Of a stretch of 64,000 nucleotides of DNA, positions 1-10,200 are shown one piece after another. The DNA lies in contig CM039509.1 of assembly GCA_022432975.1 (NCBI GenBank), positions 46,931,184-46,995,183 on the forward strand. Direction: 5' to 3'. The position numbers were made by a program, and so were the translations under genes. Origin of the DNA: Begonia masoniana (taxonomy: Eukaryota; Streptophyta; Magnoliopsida; Cucurbitales; Begoniaceae). Below the pieces are notes generated by a model. It was given only the letters and a program-made list of their open reading frames with translations, did no database searches and was not told the origin of the DNA. The stretch's first letter is position 1. The number at the start of each line of letters is the position of its first letter.

Positions 1-25
1 TTGCAGCAAATGAAGACCTTTTAAG

Positions 26-182
26 ATCTTCATTTATGGCACGGATCCCTCATCATTAAGGAGGACCCCACATCTTCGTTCTCAACGGAAGCCGTCCGCT
101 GCCACAGCAACAAGATCACTGAGATCGAATCAGCCGAGAAAATCTACAACTTGCTCCCTGAATATTGCTATGCAACTCAGGT
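26..182 (+). CDS. possible exon of an unidentified plant gene
   Basis: This is an open, coding-like stretch (contains HGSLIIKEDP and later KIYNLLPEYCYATQ) in an otherwise AT-rich region. It is preceded by a T-rich tract ending in AG (splice acceptor at about 24-25). It ends either at a CAG/GT donor (182/183) or, one codon further on, at a TAA stop at 184-186. The composition changes sharply to AT-rich after 186, as expected for an intron or 3' UTR. I do not recognise the protein family, and no following exon is visible on the + strand, so a terminal exon is as likely as an internal one. The upstream part of the gene would lie outside the window. It could also be a gene fragment. Confidence 0.3.
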
Positions 183-186
183 GTAA

Positions 187-641
187 TTTTTTTTGCTTAG
201 TTTAACGTTAGAATTGATGAAAAAAATTATTCAATATTTGAATTGAAAAATACCACGTGTTTAATTTGATCTTTGTCATTAATGTTATTTACACAATTAA
301 CAAATATGAGGCATTATTGAGTAAACAAATAACCGAAAATGATGTTTTAAATATTTGATAAATTTTTTAAATAAATATAATATTGTTTATTATTTTTTTT
401 AATAAATCTAATATCATTTAGTATCGTTCAGTAAAAGATATTAGATTTACTTAAAATTTTTACCATATATTTATCATATCATGAAAAGATAATGTGAAAT
501 TTTTCGTGATTTTCTATTACTTGTACGAGTTATTGTAATTTTAGTGAATTATTTTATAAAATATACGTAAAACAATTATAATAAATCATACAAATGTTAT
601 AAAATCATAAAAATTTCTATATTATTTTACCATTATATAAT
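187..641. other. AT-rich non-genic DNA with foldback-like remnants
   Basis: No gene is visible. The stretch from about 420 to 720 contains inverted, AT-rich segments around GATATTAGATTTA and TAAATCTAAT. They resemble the arms of the better preserved foldback element at about 3440-3810, so this is probably an older relative of it. The left edge of the 1.34-kb tandem duplication (642) falls inside it. Confidence 0.4.
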
Positions 642-806
642 GAACATGTGATAAAATTTTCGATTAAATCTAATGTTGTTTGATATTTTTGTAAAATTAA
701 TTTATAAAATAAGGTTAATAGAGGTATGCGGAGATAGGACGCACTCTTGGAGAGTGATAACCGTCCGCTCTCGTCAGATTTTAAAGAAAGGACGCATGTT
801 TGGAGC

Positions 807-918
807 GTGGTGACCATCCGCTCTCGTCCTAATTTTAAGAGAGGATGGTCACCACTTTCTCAGAGTGTGTACGTTCTCTAGAACGGACAAACTCTATTTT
901 TAAGAATTCGTCCGTTCT
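807..918. repeat. two hairpin-forming inverted repeats upstream-distal to VQ copy A
   Basis: The 13-bp arms GTGGTGACCATCC (807-819) and GGATGGTCACCAC (843-855) are perfectly complementary and extend inward through a CTCTC/GAGAG stem with one bulged base. A second pair, AGAACGGAC (880-888) and GTCCGTTCT (910-918), follows. Both recur in copy B at about 2149-2260. They lie 3' of the minus-strand VQ gene and are most likely part of a degraded foldback/MITE, though a transcript-end structure is possible. Confidence 0.55.
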
Positions 919-1158
919 ACATTAAAATTCAAGAACGGACGGTCATAGGACGTCCGTCAAGGTATGTTTTGTTCGGGTATTAATACTTTAAGGTTTGGAT
1001 CGTCAAATTTGATACTTTAATGTTTGAATTGAAAAAAAAAACATATATTTTGAGGTCCAAAGCGATAATTTCTCAAAAAAAAAAAAAAATTATATAATTT
1101 CTCAGCTTTTTAGTTTCACGCCGCGCCGAAGCTTGTAAGCTCATCAAGCTGTGAAGGT

Positions 1159-1491
1159 TCATGCCAGAAGCTCTGCAGCATTCCTCCAAAGCTCCCTCCC
1201 GTCGCCGGCAGTCCAATCATCGCACGACTCGAACGTCAACTCCGTTTCCGACGCCCATAGCTTCGAATCACAGTCGTCGATGGAGAAAACAGTGTCGCCG
1301 CCGTGAACCTCCATGTACCCCGCTACGTCGGAGTTCGGGCCAGTGAGTTCTTGAACCAGAGATCGGAATCTGGACGCGCTGGTTTTCACCTTCATTGGGC
1401 TGGAGATATAGACTACTTTGACGGATTTCTTAGTTTTTCTCTGAACCCTTTTGAATTTCTGCTGGCCATTAACGCCGACAAAGGCATCCAT
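1159..1491 (-). CDS. VQ-motif protein, SIB1/SIB2-like (copy A)
   Basis: Single-exon gene of 110 codons plus stop. The diagnostic VQ motif FRSLVQELTG is at residues 42-51. It is preceded by a basic segment and VVYISSPMKVKTSAS, the arrangement seen in the sigma-factor-binding proteins SIB1 and SIB2 (VQ23/VQ16 group). Family knowledge: these small proteins bind group I WRKY factors such as WRKY33 through the VQ motif and modulate defence transcription; some are dual-targeted to nucleus and plastid. The C-terminal half is acidic (ETELTFESCDDW) and ends at ELWRNAAELLA. I chose the start at MDAFVG because it puts the basic region near the N terminus. An in-frame ATG 65 codons upstream (frame open to 1686) would add a hydrophobic, CT-rich-encoded stretch that looks like 5' UTR. 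The protein is shorter than Arabidopsis SIB1 (about 150 residues). No transit peptide is obvious with this start. The gene is tandemly duplicated downstream. Confidence 0.82.
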   Translation of the reverse strand: MDAFVGVNGQQKFKRVQRKTKKSVKVVYISSPMKVKTSASRFRSLVQELTGPNSDVAGYMEVHGGDTVFSIDDCDSKLWASETELTFESCDDWTAGDGRELWRNAAELLA

Positions 1492-1983
1492 TGCTGCAGA
1501 AATCTGAAGAAGCTCAAAAAAGGGACCGATCGGAAATGGTGGATTTGAGAAGCGGCATGGAATGAGGTTTTTAAAAAGGTAGGCATGGAGATTCTTTCCA
1601 AACAAGGTGGGCTTCCAGGAAAGTGGGGAGGGTGGAAAAAAAAGGAGAGAAATGAGTAGGGCGTAAGGAAGATGACGATCACACAAATGGCCATGGAAGA
1701 TTCTATTGATTCACAAACATATTCGTCATCACTCCAAGTTAATGGGCGTAAAAAACGTGATTTTTAATATAAAAAAAGGTTCAAATTAATTTAAAATCTA
1801 AAGTGCCTGACTTATTTAAATTACCTAATAAATTATAGTAGTTAACAACTAGAATCTTAGAATCTTAAAGTATAAAATATCTAGTGAATCAAATTCAGAC
1901 AAAGGCCGATCTGGAAGAATGAAGGGTTGTTCTTCGTGTTCTAGGACCTGGGGGTCGGTTTTGGAGAACAAACCCCCCCCCCC

Positions 1984-3319
1984 GAACATGTGATAAAATT
2001 TTCGATTAAATCTAATGTTGTTTGATATTTTTGTAAAATTAATTTATAAAATAAGGTTAATAGAGGTATGCGGAGATAGGACGCACTCTTGGAGAGTGAT
2101 AACCGTCCGCTCTCGTCAGATTTTAAAGAAAGGACGCATGTTTGGAGCGTGGTGACCATCCGCTCTCGTCCTAATTTTAAGAGAGGATGGTCACCACTTT
2201 CTCAGAGTGTGTACGTTCTCTAGAACGGACAAACTCTATTTTTAAGAATTCGTCCGTTCTACATTAAAATTCAAGAACGGACGGTCATAGGACGTCCGTC
2301 AAGGTATGTTTTGTTCGGGTATTAATACTTTAAGGTTTGGATCGTCAAATTTGATACTTTAATGTTTGAATTGAAAAAAAAAACGTATATTTTGAGGTCC
2401 AAAGCGATAATTTCTTAAAAAAAAAAAAATTATATAATTTCTCAGCTTTTTAGTTTCACGCCGCGCCGAAGCTTGTAAGCTCATCAAGCTGTGAAGGTTC
2501 ATGCCAGAAGCTCTGCAGCATTCCTCCAAAGCTCCCTCCCGTCGCCGGCAGTCCAATCATCGCACGACTCGAACGTCAACTCCGTTTCCGACGCCCATAG
2601 CTTCGAATCACAGTCGTCGATGGAGAAAACAGTGTCGCCGCCGTGAACCTCCATGTACCCCGCTACGTCGGAGTTCGGGCCAGTGAGTTCTTGAACCAGA
2701 GATCGGAATCTGGACGCGCTGGTTTTCACCTTCATTGGGCTGGAGATATAGACTACTTTGACGGATTTCTTAGTTTTTCTCTGAACCCTTTTGAATTTCT
2801 GCTGGCCATTAACGCCGACAAAGGCATCCATTGCTGCAGAAATCCGAAGAAGCTCAAAAAAGGGACCGATCGGAAATGGTGGATTTGAGAAGCGGCATGG
2901 AATGAGGTTTTTAAAAAGGTAGGCATGGAGATTCTTTCCAAACAAGGTGGGCTTCCAGGAAAGTGGGGAGGGTGGAAAAAAAAGGAGAGAAATGAGTAGG
3001 GCGTAAGGAAGATGACGATCACACAAATGGCCATGGAAGATTCTATTGATTCACAAACATATTCGTCATCACTCCAAGTTAATGGGCGTAAAAAACGTGA
3101 TTTTTAATATAAAAAAAGGTTCAAATTAATTTAAAATCTAAAGTGCCTGACTTATTTAAATTACCTAATAAATTATAGTAGTTAACAACTAGAATCTTAG
3201 AATCTTAAAGTATAAAAAATCTAGTTAATCAAATTCTGACAAAGGCCGATCTGGAAGAATGGAGGGTTGTTCTTCATGTTCTAGGACCTGGGGGTCGGTC
3301 TTGGAGAACAAACCCCCCC
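1984..3319. repeat. tandem duplication, copy B (~1.34 kb)
   Basis: Second direct copy of 642-1979. It starts abruptly at GAACATGTG after a C-run and ends at GGAGAACAAACCCCCCC, after which the flanking sequence becomes unique. The coding part of the VQ gene is identical to copy A. The differences lie in leader and flanking DNA, so the two copies are either very recent or kept alike by gene conversion. Confidence 0.9.
2499..2831 (-). CDS. VQ-motif protein, SIB1/SIB2-like (copy B)
   Basis: Second copy of the VQ gene, with the same 110 residues as copy A. The VQ motif FRSLVQELTG is again at residues 42-51, after the YISSPMKVKTSAS segment. The only coding-frame change I see lies in the upstream leader (Gln to Arg five codons before the chosen start), which supports translation beginning at MDAFVG rather than at the distal ATG. 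Sequence 5' of the gene is duplicated for only about 490 bases (to 3319), so both copies share a proximal promoter but may differ in distal control. Expression of both, or silencing of one, cannot be judged here. If the duplication is an assembly artefact (two haplotypes placed in tandem), only one gene exists. Confidence 0.8.
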   Translation of the reverse strand: MDAFVGVNGQQKFKRVQRKTKKSVKVVYISSPMKVKTSASRFRSLVQELTGPNSDVAGYMEVHGGDTVFSIDDCDSKLWASETELTFESCDDWTAGDGRELWRNAAELLA

Positions 3320-3439
3320 TCCTCCTTCGTTTTAAGCTACTGGACAACCACAAGACTAGTGGACCAATTATGGAGAACGGCCTCCCATTTTTCAGGACTA
3401 GGGTTGGTCCCGGAGAAAGGGGGTTGTTGTCCGTGTGCC

Positions 3440-3810
3440 AAGATTGATGGGCTGGTCTGGGAGAACGACCTCACATTCTTTCTTCACTTTATAAATTAAT
3501 TTTTTTAAAAAATATCAAACGATATTGAATTTATTAAATTTTCATGATTTGTTAACACTTATTATAATTGTTTTATCTCTGTTTTATAAAATAATTAACT
3601 AAAATTACAATAAATTGTACAAGTGTTAGAAAATCACGAAAATTTTCAAATGATTTTTCCACTATATGGTGACCATGTGGTAAAAATTTCAAGTAAATCC
3701 AATATCGTATAGTAATTTTTTTTAAATTTAATTTATAAAATAAAGAAGAAACGTGGGATCGTTCTCTCATACTGCCCCCTGGTCCTAGCACATGGAGAAC
3801 GGCCTCCCGC
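3440..3810. repeat. imperfect foldback (MITE-like) element
   Basis: The left part reads GGAGAACGACCTCACATTCTTTC, then TTTATAAATTAATTTTTTT and ATATCAAACGATATTG. The right part, read in reverse complement, gives GAGAGAACGATCCCACG, TTTATAAATTAAA and CTATACGATATTGGATTTA. This makes a long imperfect inverted repeat with an AT-rich loop. Outside it, 3247-3440 contains degenerate direct repeats built around GGAGAAC, CTAGGAC and GGTCGG/GGTTGG. The whole resembles foldback elements with internally repetitive termini. I could not define a clear target-site duplication. Confidence 0.45.
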
Positions 3811-4637
3811 TAGAATTTGAATTGTTTGATTTTTTATATTTAAATATTATATTTGTTAAAGATTATAATTATAAAATATTATAGTTTATGTGGTAATTTA
3901 AATAAATTTTGTACTTTAAAATTTATATTAATTTTAATCCTATAAAAAACATAATTTTTTTATAATCTATTTTGTAAAAATGGGTTTTTTAGTAGCTTAG
4001 CTATCTCAGCAAACACACACGTAGACTCAAACTCCTCTTGGTTATTTTTTTTAAGTTTTTAGAACAAATGTTTTACGTAAATAAATACCCAAAAAAATTA
4101 AATTTTTATTTTTAATTTCAAAAAATTATTTGGGTTTCAGAAAGTGCAAAGATAATAATCAATTTCACGTGAGCAGCCAAGTTTGACTTTTGGAAACTTT
4201 GAGGTTTGTGTTGGCAACATTTTCCAGGCGGCGACCAATCATTGGATGACGAGATGTCACGTGGATTTGACCTTGACGACCACGATAACCTCAAATTAAT
4301 GACTTTGAAACATAGGCGTCAATCAGTTGAACAGACACTAATTATAATAATAAGAATTATAATTAGTGTCAAAAAAATAAAGTAATAATTAAAGAAATGA
4401 TTTTCAATAATAAAAAGTTTATGTGAACCCATTTATTATTTTATTGTATGCAGGCTGCAGCGACGAGAGAACAAGATGATCACAAAAGAGCAGTTCATGC
4501 GTTTCCTCTGACCATTTCTAAAATATTATAGACTTATGATTAATAAATTATTCAAGGTAATAATTGTCCATAAAGATAATAAACTATATCGATATTCGAC
4601 ATTAAATTATTATTATTAATAAAATAAATTTTAAATT
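3811..4637. other. non-genic AT-rich DNA with two CACGTG boxes
   Basis: No convincing coding sequence. The segment 4140-4330 is less AT-rich and contains two G-box cores (TCACGTGAG near 4167 and TCACGTGGA near 4257) and several TTGAC W-box cores, so it could be regulatory. No gene with a fitting start follows within the next 2 kb, so this is only a note. Confidence 0.3.
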
Positions 4638-5625
4638 TGAGATGGGCACAGTTCGGACCGTTCAGGTTTCGGCTTAGAATTGGAATCGAAACCGGACCAA
4701 TTCTATCGGGATTTTCAAATTTCTCCCGAAATCAGTCTCGAGAGAAACTATGATCGAACCAGAACGGAACAGAAGGGTCCTCCCAACTAATTTTTAATTT
4801 GTAAAAGAAATTGGGAAGCTGCGACTTTGTAAGAGACATGCCTTTTCATGCTCTCTGCGTTTTCTCATTTGGCTTCCACGTTCCATCATCTCAAATATCT
4901 AATCAAAACTCAAGACAAAAAAACAGTACACCCATTTCTGTCTCTTTGAAATAGGAAATCTGTCTCTTTGAAATGGGTGTCACTTGCAAGGACAGAATCT
5001 GCTACTTGACCATTTCTGCTCTTTTGAAATGGGTTGCTCTTGAATGTTTGCAAAAAGTGGAGCCAAGTGGACATCTGTTTAACTTTTCATCTCTTGACCT
5101 CTTTTTTTATTCCGGTTCGGGTTTCTCCCAAGCAATGTACGAGCCTGTGACGCTGTGACGGCGAAGTGCGAGCCTGCGAGCGCGAAAGGTCTCCAAAGTA
5201 ATGGTGTGACGCTGGCACCAGCAAGCGCGGGGCGTGGAGAGGCGCAGTGCTTCGATTCAACAGAGGCGTTGAACGGCTAATGCTGAGTCGCTTATTGCTC
5301 AACGTGAGCATTGAGCGTTGCTGCGTGCATGACTACATTCTGAGAGTGAGCACTGAGCTGCGTAGTGGGCGTTGGTGATTGGTGACAGCTCCAAGACTTT
5401 AAGTGAAGGGTTGATGGCTAAATGCTCACCTGACCCGATCGAGCTCTAATTTTGATTTCAAATCAAAAGACCGGGTTCGGTTCTCCTTGGGATTTTGGTA
5501 TTTGGACCAGGAACCGACGGTTTCGTTGGTGGAAAGACCGGTCTCGGACCGAACACTATGGAGAACTGATCGAAACTGGCAATTTGGTCCGGTTCCACGG
5601 TCCCGGTTCGATTCTGCCAACCCCT
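4638..5625. mobile_element. degenerate hAT-like non-autonomous element (tentative)
   Basis: The left end GATGGGCACAGTTCGGACCG and the right end, read in reverse (GGGGTTGGCAGAATCGAACC), match imperfectly as terminal inverted repeats. The subterminal regions are full of CGGTTC/GAACCG-type blocks on both sides (4650-4790 and 5470-5625), as in many plant hAT MITEs. The interior (4800-5430) shows no transposase. I could not confirm an 8-bp target duplication. Confidence 0.35.
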
Positions 5626-5667
5626 ATTTTAAACTATCATTCACTAACAATACAATTCTTTGTGATC

Positions 5668-5960
5668 GCTCGTAGTTCAAATACAGTCGTTCGCACTTCA
5701 AATATGTGCAAAACATGCTCGAGAACGGACGACACCGGCTTCACGCAATTGACCGCGCAATCGGTCACAGTTAAAATGTGGTCGCCTGCACTTGAAATGA
5801 GGTCAAAATGCCCTGAAAAATGAGCGATCTTAGCTTCACACGGTCGGCCACAGGTAAAATACAGACACCTTGCACTTGAAATGGGTGCAAAATGCATTAG
5901 GAAACATTCAACATCAACTTCACGCGGTCAATTGCAGTTAAAATGTCTGTGACAGCGCCT
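5668..5960. repeat. minisatellite, imperfect ~85-95 bp units
   Basis: Units begin CTTCACGCAATTG (5739), CTTCACACGGTCG (5834) and CTTCACGCGGTCA (5918). Each contains a CAG(T/G)TAAAAT block; the first two also have GCACTTGAAATG followed by CAAAATGC, and the third ends before reaching them. A partial unit with GCACTTCAAATATGTGCAAAA precedes them. Unit lengths are about 95 and 84 bases. No coding role is apparent. Confidence 0.6.
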
Positions 5961-7204
5961 TGATTTAACGACAAGAGGGTTAGTTGTCAATATATGATAG
6001 TGTAAAATTTGTTTTATTAACGAATATAATTTAAAATTTGTTTTTACACTGACCTTATAGTTAAAGTTTTTTTTTTTTTTATCAATTATTTATTACTCAA
6101 AATAATTTCTTCCGTTTATCTAGAACTATAATATTACTCAATTCAACAAGAAATTAATATAAAAATGTATGATGGATTTATCATATTCTATTCAATTAAT
6201 GGGAATGCTAAAATTGATTTGGTTTTTTAAGAATTATTAATTGATCCCGATAGATGACCATTTAAGTCAAAAGAACTGAAAAAATGGAGAAAATTTTAAG
6301 CCTTTTGGTTACGTGGACGAACATTTCTCTGCAGTCGTACGATTCTACACGTTGGCAAATCGGCAAAAATAGATGATCTTGCTCAAGTTAAGACGCATGC
6401 TTTTGTGTGGAGAAAAAGTTGGAAAAAAAAAACCTTGTACTACAAGCAAAGCAAAGGGAGACGACTCGTTTGGTTTTACTAGGTCAACCAAGAACAACTT
6501 ACGCAGAGGGAGAAAGGGACAGATGAGTGCATTCTCTCTTCTAGTTCTAAGTTGTATGAAAAGACAAGGTACATTAAATGTCTATTGTGCTACCGTTGAA
6601 TATCCTACATTGGAAAAATAAAAATGAAAGGTCCTGTATAAATATTAAGGGGATTCCCTCAATTCTTGAGCTAGTTTTTGGACTGAGTTCTACTCCTCGT
6701 ATTTTATCAGCTACACTTAAAAAGTTGATCATGGACTGTCACATGAATGAAACATTAAATATTATGAGCCTTTTAAGCTTCTTCCGTCATTAGCTCTAAG
6801 CTTTTGAAGCATATCAGCCTATTTCCATGATTAATTTCTCAGAAAAACAAAATCAGCACAACTCAATAGTTTCATTTAGAGACATACTTTTGTCACTTAA
6901 ATCTAATTTATAAAAACAATACCCACAAATTCTAAGTTTACTAATTGAAGTCTTAAGTTAAACACAACGTCGATCGATAAACAAACAATCTTAACTCATG
7001 TCTAACATAACGAGAAATGAATGTTACATAAACTCGTCTCAACACATCGTGAGCATTTTGCAATGTTAGTTCTGTATTCATACAAATACAAGATCAAAAC
7101 CGGGGGCAAAATGCAAACAATTGTAGAAAAAACAATGTAGCAGAAAAATAAAAAATATATATATAAAAAAGACTAAAATAGCTTACTTCATTTCCATCAC
7201 CGTT
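5961..7204. other. intergenic DNA downstream of the PATROL1-like gene
   Basis: AT-rich DNA with short open frames (for example 6373-6621) that have no recognisable domain. The last few hundred bases before 7205 would include the 3' UTR of the minus-strand PATROL1-like gene. I see no other gene, RNA or clear transposon here. Confidence 0.4.
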
Positions 7205-10200
7205 CTAAACAGAAGATTTGGGAATCCTGTACTGTTTCTTGAGAAATTGAGAAGCCTCAGAATCACTCCTGTGACATAGGATTCTTAACAAAGTCTTGGA
7301 ATCAGCTCCCAGTTTGCTTTGACCGCCCTCTTCTATTTCTTGGCTGCTCACCGATCTCAAGTCCTCTATCAGCTCTCTAGTCTGCATTGTTCCATAAATC
7401 ATATGTTAAATTAAAGAGTCTGACCACTTGTAATAAAAACATTCTCATCCTTTCTCTTTCAAAACACTATCTTTTTTATGGTCACATTTATTTAATATTA
7501 AAAATATTGCACCAACAAGTGATAGTCACGTTAAAATATCCTTAAAAATGGTGTTTTGGTCTAACAATGGATCTGTGACTTCAGAAGATTCTTTGTTTTC
7601 TATTTCTCAACAAAAGAAATAACCATTCATAAAAAATCTGAATTTATTACCGATGATGATGCCAGAGTTGCTAATCAGTTAGTTAAAATATTAAAGGGAA
7701 AAGTTCAATTTAGCCCCCAACGTATGGGGTCAGTGGTCATTTGGTCCCTAAAGTTTATTTTTGACCCAATCAGACTTTAACGTATACACAGTTTGCAATT
7801 TAAACCCTCCCGTTAAATTTTCCGTTAAATTTGACACGTGCGCTGCTAAAACCTCAAAATACCTTCATTTCCTCCCGAAATCTCTGAAATAAAAGTTAAA
7901 TTTGTCTGAAATCCCTACCGTAAATTCAAATTAGAATAATGAGAGATAATTTAGTGTATGTTTTTAAGGTGAATTTAATTTTTACTTTAGGAATTTCGGG
8001 AGGAAATGAGGATATTTTGAGGTTTTAACAGCGTACTTGCAGAGCACGTGTCAAATTTAACGAAAAATTTAACGGGAGGGTTTGAATTGCAAACGATATA
8101 TACGATAAGGTCAGATTGAGTCAAAAATAAACGTTAGGGACCAAATGACCACTAACCTCATACGTTGAGGGCTAAATTGAACTTTTCCTAATATTAAAAA
8201 TCTAAAAGCAGAAGAACAAACCCTATAGCCATGCAACTTTATTACGTCGCGAACTCGTGCCACCTGGTTTTCCACAACACCTCGCGGAAGTCCATCGCCT
8301 CCGGAAATGAAAAACTCCTACAGTATCCCGAAAAGTAAAATCAAAATAAATAACTATCATCTACTTTTTTTCAAATTATTTTATTTTTATTTCTACGAGA
8401 AACAAGAGTTCGGAATCCAATGGTCATATACAGATAAATAAATAAACTCCACAAGAATTACTACTCTTCAACAAAAATGTCATCATGTTGAAGGTAAAAA
8501 GTTCAAGATGTAAGGTACAATACCTTGAGAACTTCTAAATCTGCTTCTAGCAGCCTTGCGTCATCATGGTTGAATAAGCGCGATGGTCCTCCATCTAACA
8601 GAACACGAACTAATCCATCCTGCTCAGATAGTTATTTGATAAACATAAGAAAGCTTGAGGAAATAGAACATAATGGGGATGACAAAGAAACAAACAAATA
8701 TTGAGTTCAATAAAATTATCAAAATTTATGACAGGTTTACTCAAAAAATGAGAAAAGAGACATACCAAGGAAGCTTGAAGGAGACTTGTCACTACTCTGT
8801 CCCTAAGTGCCTCAACAATAATATCACATAATTTACTAAGTTCCTGCAGCCGTTTAGAATAAAAGGCAGATGCTGAATTGAGATAAATTAATTGTTTTAG
8901 GGTAAAATGCAAACATGGAAATGAGTTGAGATCAAGTTTTTTGAAGATAAAATGAGCATGAAGATACGGCTTGATTCAGCACCAAAATGAGTGTTCATAG
9001 TATTATTTTAGGTAAATGTGACATTTTCTTTACTTTTTAAAAAAGGAAATTATTTAATTAGAACTACCTTCTCGTATTAAAGAGGTCCATTTTTTGTAAT
9101 AATGTAAATAATTATTGTGCTCAAATTCAAGCAAAAAATTCTCAGTCTAACACGGCTTTTAAATGGGCTGAGAAGTCATACCAAGTCAAGTGGCTCCACA
9201 AGAACTTCAAACCGAGAAAGAGAAACACTGGGCTTATATAAGTTTTCAATAAATGGCTCCCTTAAATCCCAGAATATAATTTTAGTTCCTGCAACATGAA
9301 AAAAAAAATGATCTGGGTTCAAGCTTTTATTCAGAAAAAAAGTCATCTTAATTCTTACCTGTAAACTCACAAATGCGATCCATAGCAGTATTTATGTCTT
9401 TTCTACTCCCATCAAATGTGTCCTTTTTCATAGCAAAACTTTTGGACTTCAAATCCACGCTGTTTTCTACAGAAGAAGTAAATAGATATATTCTCACTCA
9501 AGTGCCGAAAATAAGACATAAATTGATAAAGAAAAGTAGGGATTAGTAGGTCTTTGAGTCCTTTATTTATCTTTTTCCTGGGTGTGCATCTTTTTCTAAG
9601 GTGTTTAGTTGTCAAGCTTTTTATTAGTTACCTTTTTCATTTGCTGCTAAATAAAACAGAGACGTTGCCATGCTCATGATTCAGCCTAGGTGAGCAATCA
9701 ATGAAAGGGATTGGTGCCAGGTATGAATATAATTTAATCAACCAAAACAGTTTTAATCACGAAGTGTAACAAAGAAAAAGCAAAACCTACGATGTATCTC
9801 ATCTTTGGCTCTAACCAGAATTATTTTTTAAAATAACTGAACTCTACTCTAACCAGCCTAATACTTGTTGGCCAAAAACTCACTGATTTGTATATTAATA
9901 ATCATATGTAAGAGGAAAAAAAAACACATTCTACATGCTCGAGTACTTACTGAGAAGCACTTCGCGAGGCCTTTTTATATTCCAGCGTTCCCATATACTA
10001 TCTTCCAACTTTGCGAGCTGGCTAATTGCATACTGTCAATATAATATGAAGTGAGTGACTTAAAATGACAAATTCTCGGAAGTAAAATGTATGAAGGAAA
10101 AATAAAAAAAAACACAGTATTTTCAGTATATTAAAAAGTCCAAATTACAGATAATTTCATCATATTTATCGATGCATGGAAAATGCAGAAAGTTACAGAC

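Larger units (their letters stand above)
642..1979. repeat. tandem duplication, copy A (~1.34 kb)
   Basis: Starts GAACATGTGATAAAATTTTC and ends GGAGAACAAACCCCCCC. The same sequence recurs from 1984 with an offset of 1340-1342 bases. I see only about ten single-base differences plus a 2-base length change in a poly-A run (near 1075-1090). The unit carries a whole minus-strand VQ-motif gene, several hairpins and flanking AT-rich DNA. The junction between copies is a run of ten C residues (about 1973-1982). Confidence 0.9.

Noticed and set aside
1491..1686. N-terminal 65-residue extension of the VQ protein
   Set aside because: The frame is open upstream of MDAFVG, but the encoded stretch is hydrophobic, derived from CT-rich leader DNA, and contains the only amino-acid difference between copies; it fits 5' UTR better.
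6373..6793. Small open frames of 82 and 71 codons
   Set aside because: No domain, no splice context and low-complexity lysine-rich composition; expected by chance in AT-rich DNA.
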